Of a stretch of 64,000 nucleotides of DNA, positions 9,420-20,899 are shown piece by piece. Numbering within the stretch: position 1 is the first letter of the stretch; each line of letters opens with the position of its first letter. The position numbers were made by a program, and so were the translations under genes. This DNA is from Berberis thunbergii (lineage: Eukaryota > Streptophyta > Magnoliopsida > Ranunculales > Berberidaceae): positions 1 to 64,000 of the forward strand of contig QNQO01001157.1 of assembly GCA_003290165.1 (NCBI GenBank), given 5' to 3'. A model generated the notes under the pieces. It was not told the DNA's origin. It was given only the letters and a program-made list of their open reading frames with translations, and searched no databases.

Positions 9420-9486
9420 TTTTTTTTAAGTCCATCAGTCTGGACCGTCGGATCAAATCCTACGAATTGTGCGCATGAGCCCCCCC
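9420..9486. repeat. Right terminal inverted repeat of the Pack-MULE, copy 2
   Basis: This is equivalent to 4119-4187 and ends TGTGCGCATGAGCCCCCCC. The left inverted repeat of this copy was deleted. Confidence 0.75.
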
Positions 9487-10416
9487 GGGTCCCTTATATC
9501 GACCAACATAAGGACAATTTTTTCTTGGAAAAAAGTTTCATCAAATTTTTTACTTTTCCCAAGGAAGCATTTCCTCGAAAAAGGCCTTGATTGTTGTAGT
9601 GTCGGTACCAACGGGGACAATACAAATTTCAGAGATTCAACGATTTCGTATTGTCTTGTAACGAATTTTTTTACAGGTAGGGAAACAACATCACCCCATT
9701 CTTTACCGTCCTGAACAGTGCCCACCCCTGAAAACATCAATTGAAATCCCAATCTCAAGAACCTAATTAATGATTGTGGTTTCAAAATTTAGAAAAATAA
9801 AAAATGTGCATCTCTAACAAGATCGACGATTTATAAGTTACTAAAAAAAACTAATAAAAAGAAGACGATGGTGGCATCTGAGGTGGATGGGAACCGAGCA
9901 AGAGAGATGGGACAGATAGCGATGGGTTAGTTTGGAGGTGGTGATAGTGAGGTCGACTAGGGATGGTGGTGTGGATTGAAGAAGATGAATGAAGTTGCAT
10001 GTGGTTGTGTTGATGTGAGGTGGTGATGTTTTCTTGGTGGAGGAGGTTGCAGTGGTTCACTTACATTGGTGGTGGTTGTTAAAATAAATTATTTTTTTGG
10101 TTGGTTTGATCCTTTTTATTCATTTATTAATCTATGCCATCAAAGTAGAACGTGCATGTAGATCCAAACTCGTACATATATAGCACATCTTCATCCCTCA
10201 CCCAAGCGATGTGGGACTATATATATCACCAAGGTAGTTTGTCAGCCTCCTGAGCGCGCCCACACATGGAGCTGTCAGCCTCAGAGCCTGTCCACTCAGG
10301 GTATTACAATAATGGATATCTGACCAACTAAGCTATAATCAATGGCCGGTTGCTGTTAATTGTTGTGGTAGAGGTTGATTAAGGGGTTTTTTTTTTTTCT
10401 ATTTATATATATAATC

Positions 10417-10422
10417 CACGTG
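10417..10422 (+). promoter_or_regulatory. G-box (CACGTG) upstream of the terpene synthase gene
   Basis: It lies 285 bp upstream of the start codon, at the same place as in the orphan copy. It is a candidate bHLH/bZIP site; this is inference from the motif alone. Confidence 0.4.
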
Positions 10423-10596
10423 CCCCTCATAATTTACAATGTAGCATGCTTCTAGAATGTACGATGAATGAAAAACAAGGTAATTGTTTTGTGATTGACC
10501 AATAGTATCAACGTGTATACATAGAATGATTAACCAGACACGTCTCTCGAACAAGTTTCACATGTCTTAGATGTAGATATTTTGAGTCTCCTTCTC

Positions 10597-10608
10597 TATA
10601 TATATATA
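10597..10608 (+). promoter_or_regulatory. Probable TATA box of the terpene synthase gene
   Basis: TATATATATATA lies about 100 bp upstream of the ATG at 10707, in a promoter identical over several hundred bases to that at 4800-5405. Confidence 0.55.
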
Positions 10609-10706
10609 CCGCTGTAGTATCTCTGGGTTCTGCACATAAACCTTTATCTTTGTCTTCCTTACTTTGAAAGATCTCTACTCTACCTTGATTCATTCTGAAA
10701 AATAAA

Positions 10707-13700
10707 ATGCCTCACCAACTCTCTGTTTCCAGGCCTTGTCATCAATACACATCCTTGCCAGTGCCACCAACACCAAGAAGTAGGCAGTATGTCTCTACCC
10801 ACATTGCTGGTCGGGTGAATTGGCGTTACGTAGGTTTTATTACTCATCAACACAATGAAGCATTGTTGGCACCAAGAAAATCTGCAGTGCATTATCAGAA
10901 GAACATTTGGGATCATGAATTCCTTGAGTCTTTGCAAAGTGCATTCTATAAGGTGATTACCACGCATACCTATATACGTCGAGATCAACAGCCTTAATTT
11001 TTTTTTTCGCCTTTAATTATACGACACATCTTTAATTTGAGTAACTAGAGATTAGATGTATGTTTACAGTACTTTCAAGCAGTTCAAAAATTATAGCATT
11101 GAAAAACGTTTTCAACATGGAGCCACGTATGAGGTTGATGGAGAAACCTCAACTAATACTGATAAATGATAATACACTGACAGAAAGGACCTGTATCGTG
11201 TACCGTGTGTAAGACTTTTATCTCACATTGTCCAACCATTTTATGTCCCTCTAGGAATCTGAAAGATTTTTAGTGGCCTATATATTTTACACATTTTTTT
11301 ATGATTCATACATAGCTTTACATAAGCCAAAGCCATTTTGTATTTCATAGCTCAGATTCGCGCATCTGCACGTCACCTAGTGAGGTGACCTAGATGAAAA
11401 GTCTAATACCTTCGTATATCCTAGTATTCTCTTACAAGAGTTTCGCATGTTACAATAATTAGGGAAAATTTCTAATTGTCGAGGGAACCAGCGAGGGACC
11501 CCACAGGGGGGGGGGAGCCGTCCATCCCCCCGAGATGTGCGCTTGAACATTCGAGATCTGTGGGTTGAAAATTCAAGTGCGCATCCCGGGGGAGATGAAC
11601 GACTCTCTCACCCTGTGGGGTCCCTCGCTAGTTTCCTCGACAGTTAGACGGGTTCATAATTAGGTCAGGACGAGGGAAAGAGCGAGAGGGAGCGCTTATC
11701 TCAAGGGGGATGGGTACCCATCCCTCGCCCCTTTCCCTCGGTACTTAGAAGGGCTCTAATTAGATAGACAATAGGATTAATCGATTCATGTGCATCAATT
11801 CGAGCCGTTAGATTGTTTTTCCTCTTTCTCTCTCCATTAAGGGGTCATGTGCATAGAGAGAGTGATTTAATTTAATTTGTAATTTAATGGAGAGAGAGAG
11901 GAGAAACAAAAACAATCTAACCGCTCGAATTGATGCACATGAGAAAGTCCTGTGCATAGTCACATGAACCCCCTCAATCCGAAATGACTCATCAGCTCTT
12001 CCTTTCCCAGCTTTTGCAGTATAGACTACATTTGTTTGTAACATTATACTGTTTTTTAATAACGTTATAATATATACTATATACAAGGATTGTGATTTCG
12101 CCAAATTTCACTGAAATTTTCATGTTTTTAAATTACAAGAAGAAAAGAGAAAGGGCGAATGAAAGAAATTGCATTTTTCGAAGGTTTTGTTCGTAAATTT
12201 TGAGGTTTTTTAATAACGTTATGCCGTCCATCCCCCCGAGATGTGCGCTTGAACATTCGAGATCTGTGGGTTGAAAATTCAAGTGCGCATCCCGGGGGAG
12301 ATGAACGGCTCTCTCACCCTGTGGGGTCCCTTGCTGGTTTCCTCGACAGTTAGACGGGTTCATAATTAGGTCAGGACGAGGGAAAGAGCGAGAGGGAGCG
12401 CTTATCTCGAGGGGGATGGGTACCCATCCCTCGCCCCTTTCCCTCGGTACTTAGAAGGGCATTAATTAGATAGACAATAGGATTAATCGATTCATGTGCA
12501 TCAATTCGAGCCGTTAGATTGTTTTTCTTCTTTCTCTCTCCATTAAGGGGTCATGTGCATAGAGAGAGTGATTTAATTTAATTTGTAATTTAATGGAGAG
12601 AGAGAGGAGAACCAAAAACAATCTAACCGCTCGAATTGATGCACATGAGAAAGTCCTGTGCATAGTCACATGAACCCCCCTCAATCCGAAAATGACTCAT
12701 CAGCTCTTCCGTTCCCAGCTTTTGCAGTATAGACTACATTTGTTTGTAACATTATACTGTTTTTTAATAACGTTATAATATATACTATATACAAGGATTG
12801 TGATTTCGCCAAATTTCACTGAAATTTTCATGTTTTTAAATTACAAGAAGAAAAGAGAAAGGGCGAATGAAAGAAATTGCATTTTTCGAAGGTTTTGTTC
12901 GTAAATTTTGAGGTTTTTTAATAACGTTATAATATATAATTAAAAATCAATTTGAGTTTTTCGAATTTCTGTTTTATTTAATTGAAACTTAACAAAACAC
13001 AGTATACTGAGAAACATATGGTAGCTAGGAATCATATGTGTTTTATTGCAAAATTCATACATAGAGTCAAAATATGTATTATATATGTATCACACTAACG
13101 ATCAGAAAGTTCATCCCATTGATCAATTATAGGCAAGACGTAAGTTGGCGTGTTATTCTTTGTTCCAATTTCATATATGCACACTGATATAGACCAATGG
13201 AAGATTAGGAATCTGCTTATAGACTTTATCTAAATAGTAGAATGACCTACATCGCGGAAGTTACAGATTTCCAGCCTAATTATGTGCTGCCAAAAAAATT
13301 TCGATGCATTAAAAACTATTGGAGTAAATGGATAAATCTCAAGGTGGGTATTCTGCAGAAGAAATCTGTATTATTGTTATTGATCTGCGCAAATCCGTCT
13401 CTGCCCAGCCATGGATCACGAATCCCCTAATTCTCCCCAATTAACGATTACATTTTCTTATAAAAACCATCCCCGCCCCAAGATGGACATCGGATATCCG
13501 CACCGCCCGATTAACTAGAGAAGAGATACACATCAACAACACCAAAGGTTATGGTATAAATAGACATCTACAATTTGACTAACTAGATATTAGAGATATG
13601 GTTACAGGATAAGAACTGCACTAGACGAATTGAGGAGCTCAAGGAGGAAGTGAGGGAGGTGCTAATTGATGACAAGATCAGATCATTAGCTAAACTGGAA

Positions 13701-15686
13701 CTGATTGATTCCATCGAAAGGCTTGGGGTTGGATACCACTTTGAGAAAGAAATCGAGAAAACTCTGCAGATCCTTTATTTCAAGGAAAGTGCAATTGTTG
13801 TCAATGATTTACACTCTGTCTCTCTCTACTTTAGGATCCTAAGGCAACACGGTTATCACGTTTCGCCAGGTAAAACAAAAAATAACATGCATGTTGTTTA
13901 TAGTTAGCTTCATTCTGCATTAATTTTTGCAGATATCATCAATAAAGTTTTTGTGTATGTATGACAGATGTGTTTGATGGCTTTAAAGACAACAAAGGTC
14001 ACTTCCAAGCAGAACTGTGTGAAGATGTTAAGGGACTCTTGAGCTTGTATGAAGCTTCTCACCTTTGTTTAGAAGGTGATCACATCTTGGATGAAGCCAA
14101 ATCCTTCACTACCAAAAATTTAAGCTTTGACAAATCAAACATGGACTCAAACCTAGCTCAAGAAGTGACTCATGCCTTGGAACTTCCCCGGCATTGGAGG
14201 ATGCCGAGGTTGGAAAGCAGGTGGTCCATCGAAGCAGAGCAGAGATCAGAGAATAAAATGAACCCTTCTTTGCTTGAACTTGCAAAGTTGGATTTCAATT
14301 TGGTGGAAGCTACACACCAAAAGGAGCTAAGAAATATTTCTAGGTAACTAACAGCATATATGTGCCTAATTTATATCTTGACCAGTGGAGTTCAGTTTGA
14401 TATATTTCTTCGGTGTTTTGTGATTAAACAGTTGGTGGAGGCATCTTAATTTAGCAAAGAGTATGAGCTTTGCGAGAGATCGGTTAGTAGAGACCTTTAT
14501 ATGGTCTGTGGGACTCACCTATGAGCCTCAACATCAACTCTGTAGAGAATGGGTAACTAAAGCTGTTAGTCTCATTGTGACGATAGACGATATTTATGAC
14601 ATATATGGTTCCTTGGACGAATTAGAGCTTTTCACAGCTGCAGTTGAAAGGTATGTATCCACTAAATATTTGATTAACTTAACAACAAATACAAACAAAA
14701 ATTCCTAAGGTATGTATCCACTAAATATTTGATTAACGTAGTAACAACAAATTCCTATTACATGAGCAAATCTATGATATCGTAACCAAATGAAAATTTG
14801 TTCAGGTGGGATAGTGAGGCAGTGAAACAACTTCCAGAGTACATGAAGATATGTTATTTAGCCCTCTACAACACAACCAATGAAATGGCCTATACTGCAT
14901 CCGGAGATCAACAAAACTTGGACATCCTACCGTACTTGCGAAAAGTGGTAATTACATTTTTTATACATGCCTTGTCTAAAATATCCAATTTGCATAATTA
15001 TATATATATATATATCTGACTAAAACAAACTGCTTATTGCAGTGGGAAGATTTCTGCAAATCCATGTTATTGGAGGCAAAATGGAGTAAAAATGGATACA
15101 CACCATCACTAAAGGAGTATTTGGACAATGCTTGGATTTCATCTTCAACACCTGTGGTTCTAATCCATGCATTTTTTGCAACCAAGCAAAAAATAACAGA
15201 TGATGTATTAGAATGCTTGTATAACAACCATGAACCCATATGCTCTTCGTCCTTAATTTTACGTTTGTGTAACGATCTAGCAACTTCATCAGTAAATATC
15301 TCTCTCCAGTCCTCACAATATATTTCTTTTACATTTCTAGACTCAGAATTAAATAATATCTCCTGTTCTTAACATGAAGCCATGGTTCTTTCATATAGGT
15401 GGAGCTTGAGAGAGGAGATGTTCCATCGTCGATCCAGTGTTATATGAAAGAAGCTAATACTTCAGTGGGAATTGCTCGAAATAAAATTAAAGATCTAGTG
15501 ACAGAAGCATGGAAGAAATTGAACAAATCCGTGAATGAATCACCTTTTGAAGATTCCTTTGTGAAGATTGTTGTCAACCATGCAAGGGCTTCACATAGTA
15601 TTTATCAGCGAGGAGATGGGATAAGTTTGCAAGACCACAATGGCAAGGAACGTATTGAAGCATTGTTAGTTAAACAAATTGTGTAA
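10707..15686 (+). CDS. Terpene synthase, TPS-b-like (probably plastidic monoterpene synthase)
   Basis: Class I terpene synthases ionise and cyclise or rearrange prenyl diphosphates. I infer exons 10707-10952, 13608-13869, 13968-14343, 14432-14650, 14806-14947, 15043-15291 and 15399-15686. All introns are GT-AG and the frame stays open for 593 aa. Exons 4 and 6 have the family's usual 219 and 249 nt. Residues 1-56 are Ser/Thr/Arg-rich, like a transit peptide. R57-K58...W68 ([12 protein letters not shown]) stands where RR(x)8W belongs, with one extra residue. RDR (310-312), DDIYD (347-351) and NDLATSSVE (492-500, the NSE metal site) are intact, so catalysis is plausible. Intron 1 is unusually long (2.65 kb) because of MITEs and a 706-bp duplication. 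Exon 1 is on the duplicated block and exons 2-7 are single copy. The product cannot be told from sequence; an alpha-farnesene or hemiterpene-type synthase is also possible. Confidence 0.88.
11472..11647. mobile_element. MITE family F2, copy in intron 1
   Basis: The segmental copy of 6170-6350, with both inverted ends present and a shorter G-run. Confidence 0.75.
11517..12222. repeat. 706-bp tandem duplication in intron 1, unit 1
   Basis: It runs from GCCGTCCATCCCCCC to TTTAATAACGTTAT, then the same sequence restarts at 12223. It carries most of an F2 MITE, an F3 palindrome and an F1 MITE. Confidence 0.88.
11785..11942. mobile_element. Fold-back MITE family F1, intron 1 copy a
   Basis: The same structure as at 6488-6646, with one terminal mismatch on the right. 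Confidence 0.75.
12223..12930. repeat. 706-bp tandem duplication in intron 1, unit 2
   Basis: A near-identical second unit. The F2 MITE in it lacks its left end because the breakpoint lies inside the element. Sequence after 12930 is unique and AT-rich up to exon 2, with no alternative first exon seen between 12931 and 13607. Confidence 0.88.
12491..12648. mobile_element. Fold-back MITE family F1, intron 1 copy b
   Basis: The duplicate of 11785-11942 within the second 706-bp unit. Confidence 0.75.
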
Positions 15687-15740
15687 AACAATAATAATAA
15701 TAATAATAATAATTATAATAATAATAATAATAATAATATT
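15687..15740. repeat. (TAA)n microsatellite in the terpene synthase 3' UTR
   Basis: About 16 TAA/AAT units with one TTA interruption begin within a few bases after the stop codon. It is probably length-variable. Confidence 0.9.
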
Positions 15741-16678
15741 GTTTGATTATAATTTTAGATTCTATAATCATATACATGATTTACAAAATAATGTGTTGAA
15801 ACTACACCTCACTCCCATTGTCCATGGGCCTGATGAGGAGTTCAAATCACAGAACAACCTTCTATACTCTATGCAACATTTTTTTCTCTTAATAGTTTAG
15901 GTGGGTTTTGGATGGTGTTAAAGTGTCTAGGTTATGGAGCCTGAACCATATTTGTTCATAGTCACCTAATTTGCAAATGAATCAAAATGAACTTTTCCAC
16001 ATGATGTGATCTTTGAATTTTTTTTTTTATCTTACAATTTTAAAGTTACCATAACGAAATTAAATATATCATTGTATTCATAACGTAGTCTTTGTCCTAC
16101 TTCTAATCCTGTATTTATAGTAATGTTTATGGTATTTTCTCGAGGTCTTTGTCTAGTACAAAGAAAGTAGATATAGATCAGTTGACTTATGCAAGAGATG
16201 GAGTCCAGAAAAGCCTACAGTTGTATATGGTTCAAGCACAAAGAGTTTGCGTAAATGCAATATGCCAAAACCAAGGCCTAAGATCAAGTAGGGACGTCTA
16301 CCACTTTGTAAGCAAAGGGATTTCCCCCTGTACATAGTTGGAATGTTCCAAGATCCAGGGGCTTATAGCGCTTGTATGTAAAGTTATTTATGTTTAGTAG
16401 GAGTGTCTACTTATGGCCTCTTCTTGTGAAAGTTTTTAATATGAGCATGCCCTTTGATTGGAGAATTGAGAACATAGATTAGTCACCAGCGCTTCGTAAG
16501 GATGTGTAACCACCGCAACTGCCCTGAAGAAAGCAGCTGATAGCTTCACTTTGTGCTCCCAAACCTGAGTAAACCAATTAAATGCGTAAAGCTTTACTTT
16601 GTGCTCCTAATTGAGCATCTATACCTCCCCGACCTCATTGATCCTGAATACTTGTTCAACCATTACCACGACGACCTC
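15741..16678. other. Terpene synthase 3' flank, no gene recognised
   Basis: An open frame of 62 codons at 16149-16337 has no recognisable motif and an overlapping minus-strand frame of the same size. I treat it as chance. No clear poly(A) signal can be fixed. Confidence 0.5.
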
Positions 16679-16924
16679 TGTTAGAGAATAGAAATCTACC
16701 TATGTTACAACATAGGTATTAAGAAATACATCCTATTATTAGGAAAATATCTTCTAGTATTAGGAAATACATCCTATTGTTATGAACATATATTTTAGCA
16801 TATTGTGTTGCAAGTTTTATGGGGTTAGAAGTTTTATGGGGTTATAAAACTTTCCGATGGCTTGTGATTTGTTTCCTTGGTTTGGGAGGTTTTCCTAACT
16901 CCATAAAACTTCTATTCTCTAACA
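16679..16924. mobile_element. Solo LTR-like element, 246 bp
   Basis: It starts TGTTAGAGAATAGAA and ends with the perfect inverse TTCTATTCTCTAACA. It is flanked by ACCTC and ACCTT, a 5-bp target duplication with one mismatch. Copia LTRs often have such ends. No internal domain is present. Confidence 0.7.
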
Positions 16925-16939
16925 ACCTTCCTTACTTCT

Positions 16940-17480
16940 ATCATCTCATTGTACATGAATGTTATATACTTTTCGTGCCACTGTGATATTTTGTTGAAGA
17001 TATCAACATTCTCCGAGTTTGATAGAGCACTTGGAGATTTAGGGATAGGGCACATGTTATACGAGTTTGATGGAGAAACTTCAACTAATAATACACCGAC
17101 AATTAGAACCTATGCACAAGTAGAATTCAATTGGCATTTTTGAAATGCTTTCAATCATTTTATGCCCCAACTCCAGGAATTGGAAGACTTCCAAACACCT
17201 ATTTTAAACATTTCTTTTTACTATTCTAAATTTTAAAAAGGTGCTAATTTTGTGTAGCTACATCTCCTTAATATTGATAAAGATGCTCAATGACAATGAG
17301 GTGTAGCGCCTAGATGAAAAGCGTATCATTAATAGGGATTGAGTAGTGGGTGCCTCTAACTATCTTCATACATCAACACAAGAGATAGACAATAGTATTT
17401 GCTGATAAGAGTTTCGTCTGTTGCTGTAAATAGATCGTCAATAGGATTGATCCAATATCACTTCATTCATAATTGGCAAA
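16940..17480 (+). repeat. Terpene-synthase-associated 5' flank, divergent copy
   Basis: It contains GCACTTGGAGATTTAGGGAT, GATGGAGAAACTTCAACTAA, TAGATGAAAAG and AAGAGTTTCG in the same order as 7200-7620 and 5843-6150. It leads straight into a start codon homologous to terpene synthase exon 1 at 17481. The 64-codon frame 16949-17143 lies in this flank and is not supported. Confidence 0.6.
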
Positions 17481-17515
17481 ATGCCTCATCACCCTCTCTC
17501 CCTTCCCCAGCCTTG
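17481..17515 (+). pseudogene. 5' piece of a second terpene synthase exon 1
   Basis: ATGCCTCAtCAcCcTCTC and the following bases read MPHHPLSLPQPC, against [13 protein letters not shown] in the intact gene. Homology stops at about 17515, where LINE sequence takes over. The matching 3' piece of the exon resumes at 35757. Confidence 0.75.
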
Positions 17516-17539
17516 CTAGCACACACTACCCATCCCACA

Positions 17540-18540
17540 AACTGAATGTCTTAATGCAGCCTTTTGCATCCGATTGGATCACTTTCATTGATCAATGCAT
17601 ATCTACCTATTCACTTCAAGTCATTTTTAATGGGTCCTCACTACTAGCCATCAAACCCTCGAGAGTCATCAAACAAGGAAACCCTCTATCCCCGTATCTC
17701 TTCATTATTATGTGTGAAGTTCTTACTAGGGTTCTCAGCAACCAAAATCAGAAGGCATTCACCATCTATCAGCCACCTCCTCTATGCAGATGATTTCATA
17801 TTGTTTTGTCAAGCCTCCTTGGATGAAGCACACAAAGTTAAACATATATTGTACTCTTACTGTGAGGCATCGGCGCAAGCAGTAAACTTTGACAAATCCT
17901 CAGTCTTTTTCAGTGCCAATGTCCACCTCAGACGTGCTAAGATGATCAACAAAATTATGGGGATAAAAATTTATAAAAACCAAGGACAAATACCTGGGCA
18001 CTCCATTACTACTATAAAAAAGAAAAGCAAATGATTTCCAGTTCCTAATTGATAAGGTGAATAACAAACTTGCTAATTGGAAATCCAAAATTCTCTCTCA
18101 AGTGGGTAGAACAGTGATGATAAAAGCAGTTTCAACTCTATTCCAGTCTACACTATGCAATCTTTTCTCCTGCCTTATACAGTTACACAACAACCTGATC
18201 ACCTGGCTAGAGATTTCTGGTGGAACGGAGCCACTAACAGCAAGGTGAAACATATGTGTAAATGGAACCTTATAGGTCTTCCAAGAAACCTGGGGGCACT
18301 AATATTCCTCCGTCTAGGGACACAAATCTTGCACTGATGGCAAAAAAATATGTGGAAAGCACTCACATCTCCCCAAAGCAATTTGGGCAACTTAATGTTC
18401 TATACTTCCACAAGAAAAAGCCTATTTTAGATCTCCAAGAATCCTGGTGTGGCCTCTTTTGCTTGGAGAGGCTGCCTCATGGCGCTTCATAAGATGAAAG
18501 AATGGATTCTCTGACAGATTTCTTCGTGGAATAAACTAAT
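17540..18540 (+). pseudogene. LINE reverse transcriptase domain, decayed
   Basis: Palm motifs (NPLSPYLF at about 17683-17706, YADD at about 17784-17795) and the thumb-proximal IKKKSKxFQFLI-like, LANWKSKILSQVGRTVMIKA and IPPSRDTNLALMAKK stretches are seen in frames 1-3. Frameshifts lie near 17715, 18030 and 18240. The enzyme would copy LINE RNA at nicked DNA. Here it is inactive. Confidence 0.8.
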
Positions 18541-19784
18541 CTTTGGCAAGATTGAGAAGTAAAATTAGGTCTTGTATTGGCCGACTGCTTCCACGACTCC
18601 CCCCTTTCACTACAACATATATAGGATGTGATGATGTGCACTGCATGTCATCTAATGCTTATGACGACATCCATCTGCATGTCGAGGAATCAAGGATCAT
18701 AATAGGTATGGTGCATTCCACGACGTCCATTTTGTGTCATCTAATTATGTCCTTACATGTTTTATATAAGTCACTAATATGTACAACGAATTAAATTGCA
18801 CATCTTAAGCGTCTTCAATGGCGTCCTTAGCAAGTCATGTAAAAGGCGAAGCAATGATGTGCCTTGAATGTCATTGTAAGACGTAGTTGATGAATAACGA
18901 CGTGCTAGTCAAGACTTAACTAAATGTTGAGGGCGTGTAATGCACGACATCTTATTGTAAACAATGACGTCAAATGACGTCATCAAATAGTTTACTAAAA
19001 TTAAAAAAAAAATAGGGGTGGGCACGGTCTGTGTCAGTTTGGATAGCCAATTTTCCTAAGCAGTCCCGAATCGGGACCATGCCATCCCGGTTCAAATTTT
19101 TTCTTTACAATTCAGTTAGTTTATATTTGTCATACAGTGGCACAGTGACATATGTCTTGCTAACAATGGTTATATTACAACACTTTGTTAAAAGCAAGAA
19201 GAAAACAAATAACAACATTTTATTGAATAGCAAGATACAAAGCTTATCACAGAAAATTATAATCAATGAAGTTCATCTTATTATAGGGAAGAAAGATTGA
19301 GAACACAAGCAAAGAAAAAAAATAGACATATGAATTATATTTGGTCGTTGTAATGACTATGCAAATTAAGCAAATCCCTTCAACTTCTTGGTAATTCCAG
19401 CACTGCATTTCCCGTGGTGGAAAATTGTCTCCAGTTCGAGCTTAGATGGTCGTTTGGTGCCATCCCTTGCATAAGTACCTGTACTATGGGCTACTACCTT
19501 TCACTTTTTCCATCTCAAACATACCAGCACCTAATGTATATTCAATGGGTATAAAGATCATTCCATGGTGAACTATATGAGTAATGGGTGTTAGTCTATA
19601 ATGCAACATAGTGAAACACCTTAATTTTGGTTAGAAAACGCTATGCAAGCATAATATATAATATGTTCATGACATAGGAACCTACTTTGGTCTCTTGTCT
19701 ACCGCCTTGAGATCCAGTGTTGTAAAATGTAAGATATCACTACATTTTAGGACCCATACACTACTACAAATATTAGCTTAGGTA

Positions 19785-20090
19785 ACGCCACTTAGATAGC
19801 GCTTTTTTAAAGAGCTATCCAAGTGGGCACTAGGATAGCGCTTATTTGTCTTTAAAAAAATTTTTTTTAAAAAAAAACACTACAATAGCGCTTTTAATTT
19901 TTTTTTCGGTTAAGCGCTATCTTAGTTATGTCTTAGATAGCGCTTTAAAAAACGCTATAAGAAAAACGTTACCAAAGCTACCATAGTGCTTTTAAAGTGC
20001 TTGCATAGCGCTTCCGAAGCGCTATGCTACTTACATTTAGGATAGCGCTTATCACTACTATATATAAGCGCTATCTTATATAGAGCACGT
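19785..20090. repeat. CACTA-B left subterminal AGCGCT repeats
   Basis: About a dozen copies of AGCGCT or close variants stand in direct and inverted order. Such motifs bind the TnpA-type protein in En/Spm elements; binding here is inferred. Confidence 0.75.
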
Positions 20091-20351
20091 CCACCTCCTA
20101 AAGTTGTATAAAAGCCAAACCCTAACCCCCTAAATATCTCTCTTTCGTTCTCTTCTCTTCTCTTCTCTGCTAAACTGCAACTCAGAGCCGCATCTTCCTC
20201 CGCGAAATCCATCTTCACCCCAGTTCGAGTTTCCCTCTCAGACACCAAAAACTCCCTCCTTTATTCAAGATCATCTCTCTTTCTCCCCTCTCTCCATCAC
20301 TCTGTTTCTCTCTCAACAACCTCTCGATCTCGATTTCATGTCGTCGAAGCA

Positions 20352-20798
20352 GTGAATACCCTCGAATCGCCTCAAATCAGGCTCTCCAAGTCACGAGTAC
20401 AAGAACCCACCGCGGTGGATGCGAAACCCACAGTTCTCGTATCCGAGAAGCTCGGAGAAGCAGGGTTGGAGGTGCTGAGGACCTTCGCGAATGTTGATTG
20501 CTCGTACAATCTGTCACCAGAGGAGTTATGTGCGAAGATCTCGCTCTGTGATGCTTTGATTGTGAGGAGTGGGACGAAGGTGACGAGGGAGGTGTTTGAA
20601 GCCGCGAGGGAAGGTTGAAGGTGGTGGGCAGAGCTGGTGTAGGGATTGATAATGTGGATCTGCAAGCTGCGACAGAGTTTGGGTGTTTGGTTGGTAATGC
20701 TCCCACTGCCAATACTGTTGCTGCTGCTGAGCATGGGATTGCTTTGCTCTCTTCCATGGCCAGGAATGTTGCCCAGGCTGATGCCTCCATGAAAGCTG
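20352..20798 (+). pseudogene. Captured 5' fragment of D-3-phosphoglycerate dehydrogenase
   Basis: Functional relatives are plastid enzymes that oxidise 3-phosphoglycerate in the first step of serine synthesis. The fragment reads KPTVLVSEKLGEAGLEVL, NVDCSYNLSPEELCAKIS and ALIVRSGTKVTREVFEAA. After a one-base frame slip near 20610 it reads LKVVGRAGVGIDNVDLQAAT and then NAPTANTVAAAEHGIALLSS up to MARNVAQADASMKAG. It then hits a GT donor at 20799. This covers the N-terminal substrate domain only, without the nucleotide-binding GxGxxG or the catalytic residues. The leader upstream (20100-20340) is CT-rich, like a captured promoter and 5' UTR. Confidence 0.88.
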
Positions 20799-20899
20799 GT
20801 GAGCTTGCTTTTAATTTCTCTTGATGTTACTTTTGTTAGAATGTTTGGTTTGAAAAGCTTTTGATTGATCTGTGTTTGGTTTGTTGTGGTAAAAGTTTA

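Larger units (their letters stand above)
7722..12190. repeat. Segmental tandem duplication, unit 2
   Basis: This is the second copy of the block described at 1-6895. It begins with the right arm of a fold-back MITE. It jumps at about 8194 from sequence equivalent to position 450 to sequence equivalent to 3171. It contains a 268-bp solo LTR at 8364-8631 that unit 1 lacks. It runs on through promoter and exon 1 of the terpene synthase into that gene's first intron, where homology fades at about 12190. Confidence 0.9.

Noticed and set aside
9453..9785. 110-codon minus-strand frame
   Set aside because: Not preserved in the duplicate at 4150-4490, and no recognisable domain.
13242..13430. Possible alternative terpene synthase first exon
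   Set aside because: The translation shows no transit-like or R-x-W motif, and no donor fits the phase of exon 2.
10707..15686. A terpenoid biosynthetic gene cluster
   Set aside because: No P450, prenyltransferase or other pathway gene is visible in the window; the neighbours are transposons and dead TPS pieces.
16149..16337. 62-codon frame downstream of the terpene synthase
   Set aside because: No motif, an equal-sized antisense frame, no promoter or splice evidence.
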